From an uncultured Bariatricus sp. (lineage in GTDB: Bacteria > Bacillota > Clostridia > Lachnospirales > Lachnospiraceae), in NCBI GenBank assembly GCA_934307065.1, contig CAKRCD010000009.1, positions 1 to 64,000 on the forward strand: a stretch of 64,000 nucleotides of DNA, written 5' to 3'. The position numbers and the translations under genes are program-made. The notes under the pieces are model-generated. The model searched no databases. It was not told where the DNA came from and saw nothing but the letters and a program-made list of their open reading frames with translations. Shown here one piece after another: positions 33,826 through 42,925 of the stretch (positions are counted from its first letter, which is position 1; each line of letters starts with the position of its first letter).

Positions 33826-34930
33826 GTGGTTGCATTAGATGAATTCAAGGTAACGCTGAATGCGTATGATGAGCCTCTGAAAGAAATGAGGGATTCACTT
33901 TGACCTTCCGGCAAAGGAACGGCAGGTGGAAGAATTAGAACGGAGTATAGAAAAGCCGGAATTCTGGGATGATGCACAGGAATCCCAGAGAGTAATGAAG
34001 CAGTTAAAAGCATTGAAAGAGTTTCTGGAACAAATCAAAGAACTTACAATGTTATATGAAGATACAGGTATGTTGATTGAAATGGCAGAGGAAGAAGAGG
34101 ATGAATCTCTGATTCCGGATATCCGTAAGGATTTGAAGAAGTTTGAAAAAGAATTTGAGACTTTGAAAATCCGTATTCTGCTGTCAGGCGAGTATGATTC
34201 TAAGAATGCCATTGTCACGTTACATGCCGGAGCAGGCGGTACGGACAGTTGTGACTGGGTAAATATGATGTACCGTATGTACTCCAGATATGCACAGAAC
34301 AAAGGATTTGGAATTACGGTGCTGGATTATCAGGATGGAGATATTACCGGACTCAAAGGAATCACTTTTGAGGTCAGCGGTGAAAATGCCTATGGCTATT
34401 TTCAATCTGAAAAAGGAGTTCACAGGCTGGTTCGTATTTCCCCGTTTAATGCAGCAGGAAAGCGGCAGACGTCTTTTGCGTCCTGTGATGTACTTCCGAG
34501 TATCGATGATGATGTAGCAGTAGAAATCCGCGAAGAGGATTTGAAAATAGACACATATCGCGCCAGCGGAGCCGGTGGACAGCATATTAATAAGACATCA
34601 TCTGCGGTGCGCATTACCCATCTTCCAACGGGAATCGTGGTACAGTGTCAGAATGAGCGCTCCCAGCTATTTAACAAAGATAAGGCAATGCAGATGCTGC
34701 GTGCCAAGCTTTATATGCTGGAAAAGCAGAAACAGGAAGAAAAAATGTCTGGCATCCGGGGAGAAGTCTGCGACATTAACTTTGGAAATCAGATACGTTC
34801 GTATATTATGCATCCGTATACACTTGTTAAGGACCACAGGACGAACGAGGAAAATGGAAATGTAACGGCAGTTATTGACGGTGACTTAGACCAGTTTATT
34901 AACGCATATTTAAAACAGAGGAGCAGCTAA
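33826..34930 (+). CDS. prfB: Peptide chain release factor 2 (programmed +1 frameshift)
   Basis: RF2 terminates at UGA and UAA. The first 25 codons from GTG 33826 (GAGGTG upstream) end at an in-frame TGA (33901-33903) in CTT-TGA-C. Shifting +1 over CTT continues at GAC 33902 to 34930, giving 367 aa, the normal RF2 length. The stop-codon tripeptide SPF (RLVRISPFN) and catalytic GGQ (GAGGQHINKTSSAVR) are present. The coding sequence is therefore join(33826-33900, 33902-34930). Frameshifting autoregulates RF2 levels, since scarce RF2 favours the shift at its own UGA. Confidence 0.96.
33886..33904 (+). promoter_or_regulatory. RF2 programmed frameshift site
   Basis: The slippery CTT-TGA-C at 33898-33904 is preceded by GAGGGA at 33888-33893, which can pair with the 16S anti-Shine-Dalgarno. 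The typical site is AGGGGG-TAT-CTT-TGA-C; the spacing here is four nucleotides and the match is weaker. Confidence 0.9.
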
Positions 34931-34932
34931 GG

Positions 34933-36147
34933 ATGAGAATTGCATTATTGGGTTATGGAACGGTTGGCTCAGGTGTGGTAGAAGTACTGGAGAAAAACCG
35001 GGAGCTTATCTCCGCAAGAGCAGGAAAAGAAATTGAAGTAAAATACATTCTGGATTTGAAGGATTTTTCCGGACAGAAAATACAGGAAAAGATTGTACAT
35101 GAGTATGATGTTATTTTAAATGACGGGGAAGTAGAAATTGTAGTAGAGGCTATGGGCGGTATTGAACCGGCTTATACTTACGTAAAGAACGCACTTCTTG
35201 CAGGGAAGAGCGTAGTTTCTTCTAATAAGGCACTGGTTGCAAAATACGGTGCAGAGCTGATGAAAATTGCACGCGGGAAGCATGTAAATTTTCTGTTTGA
35301 GGCGAGTGTGGGAGGCGGGATTCCGATTCTGCGTGCACTTGGTTCTTCTCTTACGGGAGATGAAATTGAGAAAATTACAGGTATTTTAAATGGAACAACC
35401 AACTATATGATGACGAAGATGTTCTATGAAGGTGCAGACTATGCAGCTGTTCTCAAAGAAGCGCAGGCAAATGGATTTGCAGAGGCAGACCCGACAGCAG
35501 ATGTGGAAGGGTATGATGCCTGCAGAAAGATTGCCATTCTGACTTCTATTATTTCTGGAAAGATGGTGGATTTCGAGGAAATTTACACAGAAGGAATCAG
35601 TAAAATCACCACAGAGGATATGAAGTATGCCAAGGCACTTGGAATGACAGTGAAGCTGCTTGCTGAGTGTGAAAAAGTGGACGGGAAATGGTTCGCCCAG
35701 GTAGCACCTTGTCTGCTTTCAAAGGAGCACCCGCTTTACAGTGTGAATGAAGTCTTTAATGCAGTGTTTGTAAAAGGCAATATGCTTGGAGATGCTATGT
35801 TCTATGGAAGCGGAGCCGGAAAGCTTCCGACTGCCAGTGCAGTTGTGGCTGATATTGTGGCAGAAGCAAAAAATCCGCATACAGATATTATGAATTTCTG
35901 GACAGAAGAGAAACTGGAACTGGAAAAGCACACAGAAATGACCAGACGTTTTTTGGTAAGAATACAGGGAAATCAGGCAGAACTTGCAGACCGTATCCAG
36001 AAAGATTTTGGAGAAGTACAGTATGTGAATCTGCAAGAATTTGACGAGGAGTTCGGATTTGTTACTCCTGTAATGACAGAAGGGGCATATCTGGAAAAGG
36101 CGAAAAACTATCCAACGATTTGCCATATGCTTAGGATGGAAGAGTAA
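34933..36147 (+). CDS. hom: Homoserine dehydrogenase
   Basis: A 404-aa NAD(P)H-dependent enzyme that reduces aspartate semialdehyde to homoserine for threonine and methionine. Rossmann loop GYGTVGSGV (residues 7-15), catalytic core with SSNKALVAKYG and GILNGTTNYMMTKM, EADPTADVEGYDACRKI, and a short ACT-like tail (TRRFLVRIQGNQAEL). It begins 2 nt after prfB with its AAGG inside the prfB end, so they are co-transcribed; lysC follows. Confidence 0.96.
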   Translation: MRIALLGYGTVGSGVVEVLEKNRELISARAGKEIEVKYILDLKDFSGQKIQEKIVHEYDVILNDGEVEIVVEAMGGIEPAYTYVKNALLAGKSVVSSNKALVAKYGAELMKIARGKHVNFLFEASVGGGIPILRALGSSLTGDEIEKITGILNGTTNYMMTKMFYEGADYAAVLKEAQANGFAEADPTADVEGYDACRKIAILTSIISGKMVDFEEIYTEGISKITTEDMKYAKALGMTVKLLAECEKVDGKWFAQVAPCLLSKEHPLYSVNEVFNAVFVKGNMLGDAMFYGSGAGKLPTASAVVADIVAEAKNPHTDIMNFWTEEKLELEKHTEMTRRFLVRIQGNQAELADRIQKDFGEVQYVNLQEFDEEFGFVTPVMTEGAYLEKAKNYPTICHMLRMEE

Positions 36148-36221
36148 TATACTCTGAAACGTATAAGTGCACATTTGTGGTTATTATGGGAGTGGGGCAG
36201 TAGAAAGCCCTGACACATATA

Positions 36222-36296
36222 ATGAAAAAAGGAAAGAAAAGTAGCTTTGTCTGGGAAGATGGTTATCGCCTGATAGCAAACTTACTGGATAAGTAG
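36222..36296 (+). CDS. Possible 24-aa ORF in the hom-lysC gap
   Basis: A short frame (MKKGKKSSFVWEDGYRLIAN plus LLDK) ends 9 nt before lysC, with its stop inside the lysC ribosome binding site. No binding site of its own is clear. It could be a remnant or a leader peptide; it has no run of Lys or Thr codons beyond the first residues. Weakly supported. Confidence 0.3.
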   Translation: MKKGKKSSFVWEDGYRLIANLLDK

Positions 36297-36305
36297 GAGG
36301 AAGAA

Positions 36306-37514
36306 ATGCTGGTAGTAAAAAAATTTGGAGGCAGTTCTGTTGCAGATTCAGAACGTATCTTTAATGTGGCCAGACGCTGCGCAGAAGAATTTCAGCGTGG
36401 CAATGACGTGGTTGTCGTGTTGTCTGCCATGGGAGATACAACAGATGAACTTTTGGCGAAGGCTGCGGAAATCAATCCATATCCGTCCAAACGTGAGCTG
36501 GATATGCTTTTAACAACCGGAGAGCAGGTGTCGGTGGCGCTTATGGCTATGGCCTTGCAATATTTGCAGGTGCCTGCTATTTCATTGAATGCATTTCAGG
36601 TAAAAATGCATGGAACAGCAAGATATGGCAATTCCAGGTTTAAAAAAATTGATACAGACCGAATCGAACATGAATTAGAAGGACGGAAAATCGTTATTGT
36701 AACCGGATTCCAGGCAGTCAACAAGTATGATGATTGTGTTACACTTGGACGAGGCGGTTCCGATACAACAGCAGTAGCTCTTGCTGCAGCACTGCATGCA
36801 GACAAGTGCGAAATATTTACGGATGTGGACGGTGTTTACACAGCAGATCCGCGAATTGTGCCGAATGCCAGAAAGATTGAAGAGATTACATACGATGAAA
36901 TGTTGGAACTGGCTACATCCGGTGCAAAAGTTCTGCATAATCGTTCTGTGGAAATGGCAAAAAAGTATGGTGTGGAGCTTGTAGTACGCTCCAGTCTGAA
37001 TACAGAAGAAGGAACTGTGGTTAAGGAGGAAGTTGAAGTGGAAAAAATGTTAATTACCGGTGTGGCAGCGGATCGAAATACAGCCAGAATCTCAGTGCTC
37101 GGCATTGATGACAAGCCGGGAACTGCGTTTAAAATATTCAATGTGCTTGCAAAAAATAATATTAATGTAGATATTATTCTTCAGTCTGTAGGAAGAAATG
37201 GAACCAAGGATATTTCTTTTACGGTTTCAGAAGATGATTTGAAAGAAGCAATGGAAATTCTGGAGGCCAAGAAAAAATCTTTGACGATTAAGGAAATAAC
37301 CTGCGATAAAGAAGTTGCCAAGATTTCGATTGTTGGTGCAGGAATGCTTACCAATCCGGGAGTTGCGGCAACGATGTTTGAATCTCTCTTTAATTCAAAC
37401 ATTAATATCAATATGATTTCTACATCTGAAATCCGTATTACGGTACTGATTGATGAGAAAGATACAGATAAAGCTCTGGTAGCGGTTCATGATGGATTTG
37501 GGCTGGAAGATTAA
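36306..37514 (+). CDS. lysC: Aspartate kinase
   Basis: A 402-aa aspartokinase, the first enzyme of the aspartate family pathway. The kinase domain has VKKFGGSSVAD, TTGEQVS and LGRGGSDTTAVALA. Two ACT domains follow residue 265 (ARISVLGIDDKPGTAFKIF and AKISIVGAGMLTNPGVAATMF), the site of feedback control by lysine and/or threonine. AGGAGG precedes the ATG. It lies downstream of hom. An internal GTG near 37038 may yield a separate regulatory beta subunit, as in Bacillus, but this is not decided here. Confidence 0.96.
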   Translation: MLVVKKFGGSSVADSERIFNVARRCAEEFQRGNDVVVVLSAMGDTTDELLAKAAEINPYPSKRELDMLLTTGEQVSVALMAMALQYLQVPAISLNAFQVKMHGTARYGNSRFKKIDTDRIEHELEGRKIVIVTGFQAVNKYDDCVTLGRGGSDTTAVALAAALHADKCEIFTDVDGVYTADPRIVPNARKIEEITYDEMLELATSGAKVLHNRSVEMAKKYGVELVVRSSLNTEEGTVVKEEVEVEKMLITGVAADRNTARISVLGIDDKPGTAFKIFNVLAKNNINVDIILQSVGRNGTKDISFTVSEDDLKEAMEILEAKKKSLTIKEITCDKEVAKISIVGAGMLTNPGVAATMFESLFNSNININMISTSEIRITVLIDEKDTDKALVAVHDGFGLED

Positions 37515-37534
37515 ATAGAAAACAGTAATATGAA

Positions 37535-37583
37535 AAATGTCAGTGTATCTGGAAAACGATTCCTTGTTACACTGACATTTTTT
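37535..37583. terminator. Bidirectional terminator between lysC and the CYTH gene
   Basis: AAATGTCAGTGTA 37535-37547 pairs with TACACTGACATTT 37568-37580, followed by further T. Confidence 0.88.
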
Positions 37584-38026
37584 TATCGTTTTGATAAATT
37601 ATTATTCTGGTAATCCGGATTGGATGTAACTTCTTCGGAGAACCACTTTGGTGGAAGAAAGGCGAGGGCATCTTCTTTCGAAGAGAATTCTACTTCGGCA
37701 AGTATTAATGGAGCAAGTGCACCGTGAAAGATATCCAGTTCAACGGTATGCCCCGCATCCAATGGAATACGATATCGCTCTTTTGAAATCAGTTTGCCGT
37801 CTATCTTAGTAAGAAGATGTTGATAAGCTTCCTCTGTGAGCGGAAGATTATATTCTTCCCGCATCATAAGACCGGCAGATTTGTAGGTGAGTTCATATTT
37901 GGTGTCATCTTTACGGATTCTTACAACCGGATTGGTACAGAGGTATCCCTGCTCCAACGTTGTGTGTGGATAAGAATCCAGGTCAGCGGGTAGTTTTTTT
38001 ATTAAAAATTTACGTTCAATTTCCAT
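37583..38026 (-). CDS. CYTH domain protein (triphosphate tunnel metalloenzyme)
   Basis: A 147-aa protein with the signature MEIERKFL (ExExK) and beta-barrel strands typical of the CYTH/TTM superfamily (VRIRKDDTKYELTYKS, VELDIF, LAEVEFSS). Small bacterial members hydrolyse tripolyphosphate or similar triphosphates with divalent metal. It is transcribed alone, toward lysC. The 5' region holds a 79-bp repeat-like element. Confidence 0.9.
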   Translation of the reverse strand: MEIERKFLIKKLPADLDSYPHTTLEQGYLCTNPVVRIRKDDTKYELTYKSAGLMMREEYNLPLTEEAYQHLLTKIDGKLISKERYRIPLDAGHTVELDIFHGALAPLILAEVEFSSKEDALAFLPPKWFSEEVTSNPDYQNNNLSKR

Positions 38027-38061
38027 GAGGGTTGTTCCTTTCTGATTATTGGAATAAAGGT

Positions 38062-38140
38062 TGATGATACCGGATTGCTCCGTACTGCGTACTTTCGCAA
38101 GCCTGAGGCAGATGCCAGACCTTTTACCCTAGTATCATCA
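38062..38140. repeat. REP/MITE-like palindromic intergenic element
   Basis: A 79-bp unit with 9-bp perfect terminal inverted repeats (TGATGATAC 38062-38070 and GTATCATCA 38132-38140). The interior has smaller inverted repeats and is GC-richer than the flanks. It lies between divergent genes and encodes nothing. Similar intergenic units ending in ATGATAC seem common in Lachnospiraceae genomes, from memory. Confidence 0.5.
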
Positions 38141-38179
38141 TTATAAGAAAAATTTCACAGTTTTACAAGATTTGCATCA

Positions 38180-38208
38180 TTGCTTTTCCGGTGGGACTCT
38201 GATAGAAT
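38180..38208 (+). promoter_or_regulatory. Predicted promoter of the PfpI-like gene
   Basis: TTGCTT 38180-38185, 17-nt spacer, TAGAAT 38203-38208. Confidence 0.5.
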
Positions 38209-38308
38209 CTGTTTAGAAAACAGATGTTCAGATTTTCGAAATGGAGCTTTATAGAACAAAATTTATGAAACAAAATTTACAGGACAGAATCGTAGAAAGG
38301 AAAATGGT

Positions 38309-38866
38309 ATGAGCGAAGTAGTTGTATTATTGGCAGATGGATTTGAAGAAATAGAAGGACTTACGGTTGTGGATGTGATCAGGAGAGCCGGCATTTCTCT
38401 TACCACTGTTTCTATTATGAAGAAGGAGCAGGTGACCGGCGCCCATCAGATACAGGTAAAGGCAGATTGTCTGATGGAGGAAACAGATTTCTCTGACACG
38501 AAGATGGTGGTTCTTCCGGGAGGACTTGGCGGCATGCAGAACCTGGAGGCGCATGAAGGTGTGCGGGAATTATTGAGACAATTTGCAAAGGAGCAGCGTT
38601 ATATCGGTGCAATCTGCGCAGCACCTACGATTCTTGGAAGAATGGGACTTCTGGAAGGTAAACGGGCAGTATGTTATCCTTCTATGGAAGATGGCCTTGT
38701 GGGAGCAGAAGTCTGCTATGAAGGCGTTGTGGCGGATGGAACTATCATAACCGGACGTGGAATGGGTGTGTCCATTGATTTTGCACTCCGCTTAGTCGAG
38801 GCACTTCGGGATGAGACACTGGCAGATGACATTGCTGAGCAGATCGTATATCAGAGAGGATTTTAG
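38309..38866 (+). CDS. DJ-1/PfpI family protein (YajL-like)
   Basis: A 185-aa protein of the DJ-1/ThiJ/PfpI superfamily. The nucleophile elbow is AICAAPTIL, with Cys near residue 103, and the conserved acidic residue is in LADGFEEIEGLTVVDVIRRAG. FVLPGG-type motif VVLPGGLGG is present. Members act as glyoxalase III, deglycase-like or chaperone proteins; the activity is not resolved. A lipoprotein gene starts 2 nt downstream. Confidence 0.92.
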   Translation: MSEVVVLLADGFEEIEGLTVVDVIRRAGISLTTVSIMKKEQVTGAHQIQVKADCLMEETDFSDTKMVVLPGGLGGMQNLEAHEGVRELLRQFAKEQRYIGAICAAPTILGRMGLLEGKRAVCYPSMEDGLVGAEVCYEGVVADGTIITGRGMGVSIDFALRLVEALRDETLADDIAEQIVYQRGF

Positions 38867-38868
38867 AA

Positions 38869-39519
38869 ATGAAAAAAATAGTATGCTATCTACTAATTTC
38901 CATTATACTGCTTACGGGCTGTGGAAAGAAAGATTTGAAAGCGGCAGAATATGTGCGTGCAGATTTGGAATTGATTTTCCAGGGGGAAACGCAGGAAGCA
39001 AAAGAATTTCTGGATGCTTCGTCCAGTGATTTGAAGAAAGTATATGAAAATGGGATTCAGAGTTTCGTAGAAAACTATCTGATCATTGATACGGACGAAG
39101 AAAGTGGAAATATCAGTGCATACAGCTATTACGTGGAGGAAATCTTCCGCACAATGAAGTATCAGGTGGGCGAAGCAGTAGAAAAAGACAAAGATACTTA
39201 CGAGGTAACCGTGACTTATCAGCCGGCAGACGTATTTGTCCAATTCGCTGAAAAGCTGCAGGAAGAATCAGCAAAGATTCAACAGAAGCAGGAGGAGGGG
39301 CAGTATACCGGAACCGAGGAAGAACAAAAGCAGGCAATGCTGGAAGAATATGTGACAGCTTCCTATGAACTGCTAGGTGAATCTTATTCTCAAATGCAGT
39401 ACAATGAGGCAGAAGAATTTACATTTACCGTTACCAGAAGTGAGAAGAACCAGCCGCAGATGTCAGAGGATGAGATTAATCAGTTTATTGTGCAAATTTT
39501 ATTGCTTGATAAACTGTAA
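38869..39519 (+). CDS. Lipoprotein of unknown function (DUF5105-like)
   Basis: A 216-aa exported protein with a short signal peptide and lipobox (ISIILLTGC, Cys19). The mature part is acidic and helical with EYVRADLELIFQGETQEAKEFLDAS at the start, resembling DUF5105/DUF4878-type lipoproteins that look NTF2-like. It is coupled to the PfpI-like gene. It sits just upstream of the tig promoter, which overlaps its last codons. Confidence 0.75.
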   Translation: MKKIVCYLLISIILLTGCGKKDLKAAEYVRADLELIFQGETQEAKEFLDASSSDLKKVYENGIQSFVENYLIIDTDEESGNISAYSYYVEEIFRTMKYQVGEAVEKDKDTYEVTVTYQPADVFVQFAEKLQEESAKIQQKQEEGQYTGTEEEQKQAMLEEYVTASYELLGESYSQMQYNEAEEFTFTVTRSEKNQPQMSEDEINQFIVQILLLDKL

Positions 39520-39534
39520 AAGTTGTGTTATACT
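39506..39534 (+). promoter_or_regulatory. Predicted tig promoter
   Basis: TTGATA 39506-39511, 17-nt spacer, TATACT 39529-39534, within and just after the end of the preceding lipoprotein gene. Confidence 0.65.
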
Positions 39535-39613
39535 CTTAGAATCAGTGTAATGTAGATAAGTCTGTCGACTTTTCACGAATATAATTGGTGTATAATTTAG
39601 GAGGAAAATTGTA

Positions 39614-40900
39614 ATGAGTTTACAGGTCGAAAAGTTAGAACACAATATGGCGAAGCTTACAATTGAAGTTTCTGCTGAAGAATTAGAAGGTGCAATCCAG
39701 AAATCATACCTCAAACAGAGAGGGAAAGTAAATGTTCCTGGTTTCCGTAAGGGCAAAGTACCTCGTCAGGTTATGGAGAAAATGTTCGGTGTAGAAGTAT
39801 TTTACGAAGATGCAGCGAATACATTAATTCCAGATGCATATGCAAAAGCATATGATGAAGCTGATATCGACATCGTTTCCCAGCCATCTATCGAAGTAAC
39901 ACAGATTGAAAAGGGAAAACCATTTATCTTCACAGCAGAAGTTGCAGTAAGACCGGAAGTAAAACTTGGTGAATACAAAGGAGTAGAAGTTGATAAATTC
40001 TCTAACCGTGTTACAGCAAAAGAAATCGATGCTAAGTTAGAAGAAGAGAGAAATAAAAATGCAAGAACGGTCAATGTAGAAGGACGTCCTGTACAGAAAG
40101 ACGATGAAGTGATTCTTGATTTCGAAGGATTTGTTGACGGTGTTGCATTTGATGGTGGAAAGGGAGAAAACTACTCTCTTACAATCGGATCTAACACGTT
40201 TATTCCGGGATTCGAAGATCAGCTTATCGGTGTAGAAGCCGGAAAAGAAGTAGAAGTAAATGTTACATTCCCAGAAGACTATCATGAAGAAAGCCTGAAA
40301 GGAAAACCGGCAGTATTTAAGTGTACTGTACATGAAATCAAAGCAAAAGAACTTCCTGAATTAGACGATGAATTTGCTTCAGAAGTTTCAGAATTTGATA
40401 CATTAGAAGAATTAAAGGCTGATATCAAGGCTAAGATTAAAGAACAGAAGAATGCAGAAGGAAAGAGTGCACAGCAGGATCAGGCTCTTGATACCATTAT
40501 TGCAGCTACAGAGATGGATATCCCGGATGCAATGGTTGAGACAGAAGCAAGACAGATGGTAGATTCTTTCGGACAGAGAATCCAGCAGCAGGGTCTTACT
40601 ATGCAGCAGTACATGCAGTTTACAGGCATGGATACAGAAAAGATGCTTGAAGAGATGCGTCCACAGGCTATGAAGCGTATCCAGACAAGACTTGTTCTTG
40701 AAGCAATCGTAGCAGCAGAAAATATGGTAACTTCTGACGAAAGATTAGACGAAGAAATCGCTAAGATGGCAGAAATGTACTCTATGGAAGCAGACCAGCT
40801 TAAGAGCTACATGGGAGATGCAGAAAAAGAACAGATGAAGAAAGACATTGCTGTAGAGGATGCAGTTCAATTCATCCTTGACAATGCAGTAGAAAAATAA
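39614..40900 (+). CDS. tig: Trigger factor
   Basis: A 428-aa ribosome-bound chaperone and peptidyl-prolyl isomerase that greets nascent chains. The N-terminal ribosome-binding signature VPGFRKGKVPRQVME (GFRxGKxP loop) is near residue 37-52. The FKBP domain follows (KDDEVILDFEGFVDGVAFDGG), then the long helical C-terminal chaperone domain. AGGAGG precedes the ATG. It opens a tig-clpP-clpX-lon quality-control series, an order common in Firmicutes. Confidence 0.97.
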   Translation: MSLQVEKLEHNMAKLTIEVSAEELEGAIQKSYLKQRGKVNVPGFRKGKVPRQVMEKMFGVEVFYEDAANTLIPDAYAKAYDEADIDIVSQPSIEVTQIEKGKPFIFTAEVAVRPEVKLGEYKGVEVDKFSNRVTAKEIDAKLEEERNKNARTVNVEGRPVQKDDEVILDFEGFVDGVAFDGGKGENYSLTIGSNTFIPGFEDQLIGVEAGKEVEVNVTFPEDYHEESLKGKPAVFKCTVHEIKAKELPELDDEFASEVSEFDTLEELKADIKAKIKEQKNAEGKSAQQDQALDTIIAATEMDIPDAMVETEARQMVDSFGQRIQQQGLTMQQYMQFTGMDTEKMLEEMRPQAMKRIQTRLVLEAIVAAENMVTSDERLDEEIAKMAEMYSMEADQLKSYMGDAEKEQMKKDIAVEDAVQFILDNAVEK

Positions 40901-40935
40901 TCATTTGACATAAAATGAATATAGGAGGTATGGGC

Positions 40936-41517
40936 ATGAGTTTGATACCTTATGTTGTAGAACAGACAAGCCGTGGAGAACGTTCGTATGACATTTATTC
41001 CAGACTTTTAAAAGAGAGAATTATTTTCCTTGATACTGAGGTAAATGATGCATCAGCCAGTGTGATTGTTGCGCAGATGTTATTTTTAGAGGCGGAAGAT
41101 CCGGAGAAGGATATTCAGTTTTATATCAACAGCCCGGGGGGTTCTATTTCGGCAGGAATGGCAATCTACGACACAATGAATTACATTAAATGTGATGTTT
41201 CTACAATGTGCATGGGAATGGCCGCAAGTATGGGAGCATTCCTACTTGCAGGAGGAACAAAAGGAAAGCGTTTCGCACTTCCGAATGCTGAGATTATGAT
41301 TCATCAGCCTTCAGGCGGAGCGCAGGGTCAGGCTACAGAAATCGAAATCAATGCGAAACATATTCTTCGCATTCGTGAGAGAATGAACAGACTGATGGCA
41401 GAAAATACAGGTCAGCCATATGAAGTGGTTGCAGCAGATACTGAGAGAGACAATTGGAAGACTGCGGAAGAAGCAATGGCGTATGGACTGATTGACCAGG
41501 TTGTTACAAGCCGGTAG
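40936..41517 (+). CDS. clpP: ATP-dependent Clp protease proteolytic subunit
   Basis: A 193-aa serine protease that forms the two-ring chamber served by ClpX. The catalytic Ser lies in [12 protein letters not shown] near residue 98, the His in [11 protein letters not shown] near 123, and Asp near 170. The start at 40936 follows AGGAGGT with 8-nt spacing and matches the family N-terminus (M-x-L-I-P-Y-V). ClpX is the next gene. Confidence 0.97.
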   Translation: MSLIPYVVEQTSRGERSYDIYSRLLKERIIFLDTEVNDASASVIVAQMLFLEAEDPEKDIQFYINSPGGSISAGMAIYDTMNYIKCDVSTMCMGMAASMGAFLLAGGTKGKRFALPNAEIMIHQPSGGAQGQATEIEINAKHILRIRERMNRLMAENTGQPYEVVAADTERDNWKTAEEAMAYGLIDQVVTSR

Positions 41518-41526
41518 AAAGATAAG

Positions 41527-41554
41527 GGAATGTCCGAAGCCGGACATTCCTTTT
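41527..41554 (+). terminator. Intrinsic terminator between clpP and clpX
   Basis: GGAATGTCCG 41527-41536 pairs with CGGACATTCC 41541-41550, followed by TTTT. Confidence 0.85.
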
Positions 41555-41573
41555 GTTAGTATGAGGTGGAAGT

Positions 41574-42827
41574 ATGGCAAATAAGCGTGATGAAGTGATA
41601 AGATGTTCTTTCTGCAATAAGACCCAGGCACAGGTTGGGAAAATGATTGCAGGACCGAATGGAGTATACATCTGCGACCAGTGTGTGGACGTATGCACAG
41701 AAATTATCGAAGAAGAAATGGGATATCAGGGACATGGAAGTGAGTTCGAAGATATCAATCTTTTAAAGCCGGAGGAAATTAAAGATTTTCTTGATGAATA
41801 TGTAATTGGACAGGACGCAGCGAAGAAAGTACTGGCAGTATCCGTTTACAATCACTACAAGAGAATTATGTCCCAGCGTGATTTAGGAGTGGAACTTCAG
41901 AAGAGTAATATTCTGATGATTGGACCTACCGGATGTGGCAAGACCTTTCTGGCACAATCCCTTGCAAAAATCCTGAATGTGCCGTTTGCAATTGCAGATG
42001 CTACCGCACTTACCGAGGCAGGATATGTAGGTGAAGACGTAGAAAATATTCTGCTTAAGATTATTCAGGCAGCAGATGGGGATGTTGAACGTGCAGAGCA
42101 TGGAATTATCTACATCGACGAAATTGACAAGATTACAAGAAAATCAGAAAATCCATCCATTACCAGAGATGTTTCCGGTGAAGGTGTACAGCAGGCATTG
42201 TTGAAAATTTTGGAAGGAACTGTTGCAAATGTACCACCACAGGGTGGAAGAAAACATCCGCATCAGGAATTGATTCCGATTGATACTACCAATATTTTAT
42301 TTATCTGCGGTGGTGCGTTTGAAGGCATTGACAAGATTATTGAAAAACGTGTTGACACCAAGTCTATTGGCTTTGGCGCAGATATTGCAAAACAGCATGA
42401 ATATAATATCGACAGACTGTTAGGTCAGGTATTGCCACAGGATTTGGTAAAATTTGGACTTATTCCGGAACTGGTCGGCCGTGTGCCTGTCACAGTGACC
42501 CTTCAGTCACTGGATAAAGAAGATTTGGTGCGGATTCTTACAGAGCCTAAGAATGCGATTGTAAAACAATATCAGAAGCTTTTGGAGCTGGATGATGTAG
42601 AACTGGAATTTGACAAAGATGCATTGGAAGCAATTGCAGAGACTTCTCTGAAACGGAAAACCGGAGCCAGAGGACTTCGTGCAATTATGGAAAATGTGAT
42701 GATGGATACCATGTATCATGCACCATCAGATGCAGACCTGAAATACTGTAGAATTACCAAAGAAGCAGTATTGGGAAAAGAAGTTCCAGTGACAAATCAG
42801 TTGGAAAATAAAACGGAAAGTGCATAA
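41574..42827 (+). CDS. clpX: ATP-dependent Clp protease ATP-binding subunit ClpX
   Basis: A 417-aa AAA+ unfoldase that feeds substrates to ClpP. The N-terminal zinc-binding domain has two Cys pairs (CSFCNK and CDQCVDVC). Walker A is [12 protein letters not shown], Walker [11 protein letters not shown], followed by an RKH-like pore segment and the IGF loop region (SIGFGAD) that docks ClpP. AGGTGG-type site upstream. A terminator separates it from clpP, so part of its expression may come from an independent promoter. Confidence 0.97.
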   Translation: MANKRDEVIRCSFCNKTQAQVGKMIAGPNGVYICDQCVDVCTEIIEEEMGYQGHGSEFEDINLLKPEEIKDFLDEYVIGQDAAKKVLAVSVYNHYKRIMSQRDLGVELQKSNILMIGPTGCGKTFLAQSLAKILNVPFAIADATALTEAGYVGEDVENILLKIIQAADGDVERAEHGIIYIDEIDKITRKSENPSITRDVSGEGVQQALLKILEGTVANVPPQGGRKHPHQELIPIDTTNILFICGGAFEGIDKIIEKRVDTKSIGFGADIAKQHEYNIDRLLGQVLPQDLVKFGLIPELVGRVPVTVTLQSLDKEDLVRILTEPKNAIVKQYQKLLELDDVELEFDKDALEAIAETSLKRKTGARGLRAIMENVMMDTMYHAPSDADLKYCRITKEAVLGKEVPVTNQLENKTESA

Positions 42828-42848
42828 AAGCCGTAAAACTGAAGATGT

Positions 42849-42884
42849 GAAGGTGCAGACGGGATAACCTGAGGCACCTTCTTT
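42849..42884 (+). terminator. Intrinsic terminator between clpX and lon
   Basis: GAAGGTGC 42849-42856 pairs with GCACCTTC 42874-42881, followed by TTT. Confidence 0.75.
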
Positions 42885-42925
42885 GTGTATATGTAAGTAC
42901 ACTGGGAAGATAAGGAGAAACAAGA

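Noticed and set aside
36148..36305. Lysine riboswitch or T-box before lysC
   Set aside because: The gap is 158 bp and lacks the conserved lysine aptamer or T-box sequence; no T tract terminator precedes lysC.
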